Source: Rebecca billardiae RCC1528 (Eukaryota; Haptophyta). Taken from it: a DNA stretch of 64,000 bases. The position numbers and the translations under genes were made by a program. The notes beneath the pieces are model-generated. The model ran no database searches, was not told the origin of the DNA, and worked only from the letters and a program-made list of their open reading frames with translations. Numbering within the stretch: position 1 is the stretch's first letter; the number at the start of each line of letters is the position of its first letter. Of this stretch, positions 62,170 to 64,000 are shown piece by piece. Where the stretch lies: contig OZ251229.1 of the NCBI GenBank assembly GCA_965240325.2, positions 496,001 through 560,000 on the forward strand. Direction: 5' to 3'.

Positions 62170-63625
62170 GTGTGCGCTCGGGCGCCTCCCGGCCTGGCGC
62201 TCGCTTTGCGCGCAGGTTGCGCGTGTGCAGGTTGCTCGCAGCCGCAGGGGAGAACTCGAGCAAGCAGCACGCGGCATGCGGGGCCCGGTGGTGATGCTAT
62301 GCGGTGACGCCTGTGGGTTGCTCGTCTCGTCACGTCGTGGGGTCCTCCCGCGGCGCAGCACGCGATGGATCGCGCCGCGCAGGCGAGGCACGGGCACAGC
62401 CGCCCTTCACGTGGCCACCGATCTGGGCGCAAGGCAGCACTCGCGGCTCCACGCCACATTGCGCTGTCTCAGCGACCGCGACTGAAGCCGGCTTATCGAG
62501 GCGCCAGTCGGCTTCTTTGACCTGAGCTCGGCACACGCCGGCAAACATATGCGTGCGCCCAATTCGAGCTGCTGAGCTGCGATTCGGGAGGTGGGCGGCT
62601 CAGTCAGCGCGCTCTAAGCTGCTGCTCCGCATTGCTGGTTGACGCAGTGTCATTGACTGGCCTCTGCGATGCCGGTGTGGTCTCACTCACAGGAGGCAGC
62701 TGGGTGGGCTGCACCGGCGGGGCGGCGCGGCTGGCCAGCAGTCGACGGGCGCGTCTTCGAGTCTTGGCGGGCTGTCGCCGGCAGATCTCGGTGACGGTCG
62801 CCGCACGGCGTCGCACCATGATGACGGGTCCGACGTCACTCGGTCTCGGACTCGGTGGCTGTGCAGGCCGCTGCCAGGCTCTAGTACTGTCTATTGAACC
62901 TCAGGCTAGCTAAGTTTATTCGGCAGTTTATTAGAGCAGACTCGTCAGCAGCAGAATAATAACTGCTTATTAGTATTATTATTCAGAAATAAGCCCCGCG
63001 CCCGCTGACGGCATTATCATCGCGTCGGCATTTATCTAAGCCGCGGCCGGGCTGCGGGCATCCGTCATCATGATATCACGGGCCTCATGATGAGTCACTG
63101 CTGAATTGACCGTCATGGCTGTCAAGTGGCGAGTCATCGCCGCCCGCCCAGCGACGGCGTAGAGTGACCGTTCAGTACTGTCTGAAAACTTTACAGACTG
63201 ACTAGTAGTAGGACCGTACGCCCTATACGCCGCCTGCTGTCGTACGTGCGGACTGCGGGCCCTAAAACGTCAATAATAATTCGGCAGCCAGTAGCTTACG
63301 TCATCTGGGATGAATAACGGCGCGAGCGAGTAATACTACGCTGCCATGCCGAAATTATCGGAGGATTCGTCTCGGAGGCAACAGCCCGGCGAGGCCGGGC
63401 GAACACTCCGTGAACTTTCGACACAAAACACTCTACATGTTACCAATAAGCATGAGAGACGCACACAGCTCCGAGCTCGAGCTGCATCAGGCGAGATACT
63501 CTAGCTAAGTCTAAGACTTCTAGGACTATAATTATAAATTGTTGCTACTGATGATCGATTCTGGAGTATGATTTGACGGCGCGGCACGTACACGGACACA
63601 GTCTGATCCGACAGGGCTGCGTGTA
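62170..63625. other. No recognisable gene
   Basis: Frames on both strands lack conserved motifs. Features seen: a GCCCGGC-GAG-GCCGGGC hairpin at 63384-63400 and ATTATT-rich DNA near 62950-63000. Confidence 0.5.
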
Positions 63626-63710
63626 GTCTGCAGCCTGAAAACCGTTACACGGCGGGGTCGCCGGAGGCGGCCGGAGGCAGAGGGTGCCGTGTAACGGCTT
63701 GGCTGCAGAC
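63626..63710. repeat. 85-bp inverted repeat with bulged arms
   Basis: GTCTGCAGCC-TGAAAA-CCGTTACACGGC pairs with GCCGTGTAACGG-CTT-GGCTGCAGAC, both halves perfect around a small bulge. The 32-base loop is GGCGGAGGCGG-like. Probably a miniature hairpin element or a regulatory structure. Confidence 0.85.
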
Positions 63711-64000
63711 TGGGTCAGCTGCGCGCGGAGGCCGATGCTTGGAGGCTGTGATGGGTATACCCCGTAACGGATCACGTCCGCGTGACTGGGGCCAACTCAG
63801 CTACATAAAGTATACCGGTACGTTGTGCCAAACAGGATGGATGACCTGTGCAGCGCGATCTCAATCTCGTCATGCAGAACACGTGCTTCGTAGCGGCTAG
63901 GACGAGGTGCGGGGACGATGAGATGGGAGTGCGCTGCTTGGAACCGAGCAGCGGACCGCGGAGCGGTTGCCGCTGCGGCTTGCTGAGTAGCCGTGGTCCT
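63711..64000. other. No recognisable gene
   Basis: The last 290 bases have no long frame with conserved sequence; a gene could begin or end beyond the window. Confidence 0.4.

Overview
This window reads as nuclear DNA of a GC-rich, intron-containing, flagellated photosynthetic protist, most likely a haptophyte-type alga. The evidence is a lumen-targeted plastid protein with a twin-arginine thylakoid signal, a CFAP97/Hemingway-type flagellar protein, a giant protein whose N-terminus resembles the transition-zone protein CPLANE1, beta-tubulin, Aquarius and tripeptidyl-peptidase II. Genes are spliced by GT-AG introns with an unusual GTGCG donor and GCGCAG acceptor preference. Species assignment is inference; there is no rRNA gene or plastid marker in the window.

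Layout: 0.6-3.3 kb holds a thylakoid-lumen protein and a CFAP97-like flagellar gene. 3.6-12.7 kb is a single 9.1-kb intronless ORF, CPLANE1-like at its N-terminus. 12.8-23.4 kb is gene-dense: Rieske protein, sulfotransferase, a possible membrane-protein exon, a DnaQ-like exonuclease-fold protein, a WBP2-like GRAM protein, and Aquarius. 23.4-31 kb is repeat land: a 0.3-kb CT microsatellite, direct repeats, nested tandem repeats, a broken tyrosine recombinase, and a short-plus-long pair of repeat elements. 31.2-33.5 kb is a family-2-like glycosyltransferase. 33.5-42 kb is again repeats, with a decayed NACHT/TPR/WD40 gene and a second copy of the short-plus-long pair. 42.1-48.1 kb has PPP4R2-like and WD40 genes separated by a 3.3-kb composite element with two apparently identical 780-bp units. 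48-52 kb is repeats plus a gene fragment. 52-62.2 kb has a PC-esterase-like SGNH protein, an alpha/beta hydrolase, beta-tubulin, TPP2 and a small acidic protein. The last 1.8 kb has no recognisable gene.

Gene organisation: several genes are in compact head-to-head pairs with 115-140 bp between start codons (CPLANE1-like/Rieske, WBP2/Aquarius, PC-esterase/hydrolase). Beta-tubulin/TPP2 are head-to-head at 485 bp. PPP4R2/WD40 may be another such pair, now split by the composite element. Housekeeping functions (splicing, cytosolic proteolysis, microtubules, PP4 regulation) sit next to cilium/flagellum and cell-surface carbohydrate functions (sulfotransferase, glycosyltransferase, PC-esterase). 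There is no operon-like logic. Because the DNA is so GC-rich, very long open frames also run antisense to the real genes; they are not annotated.
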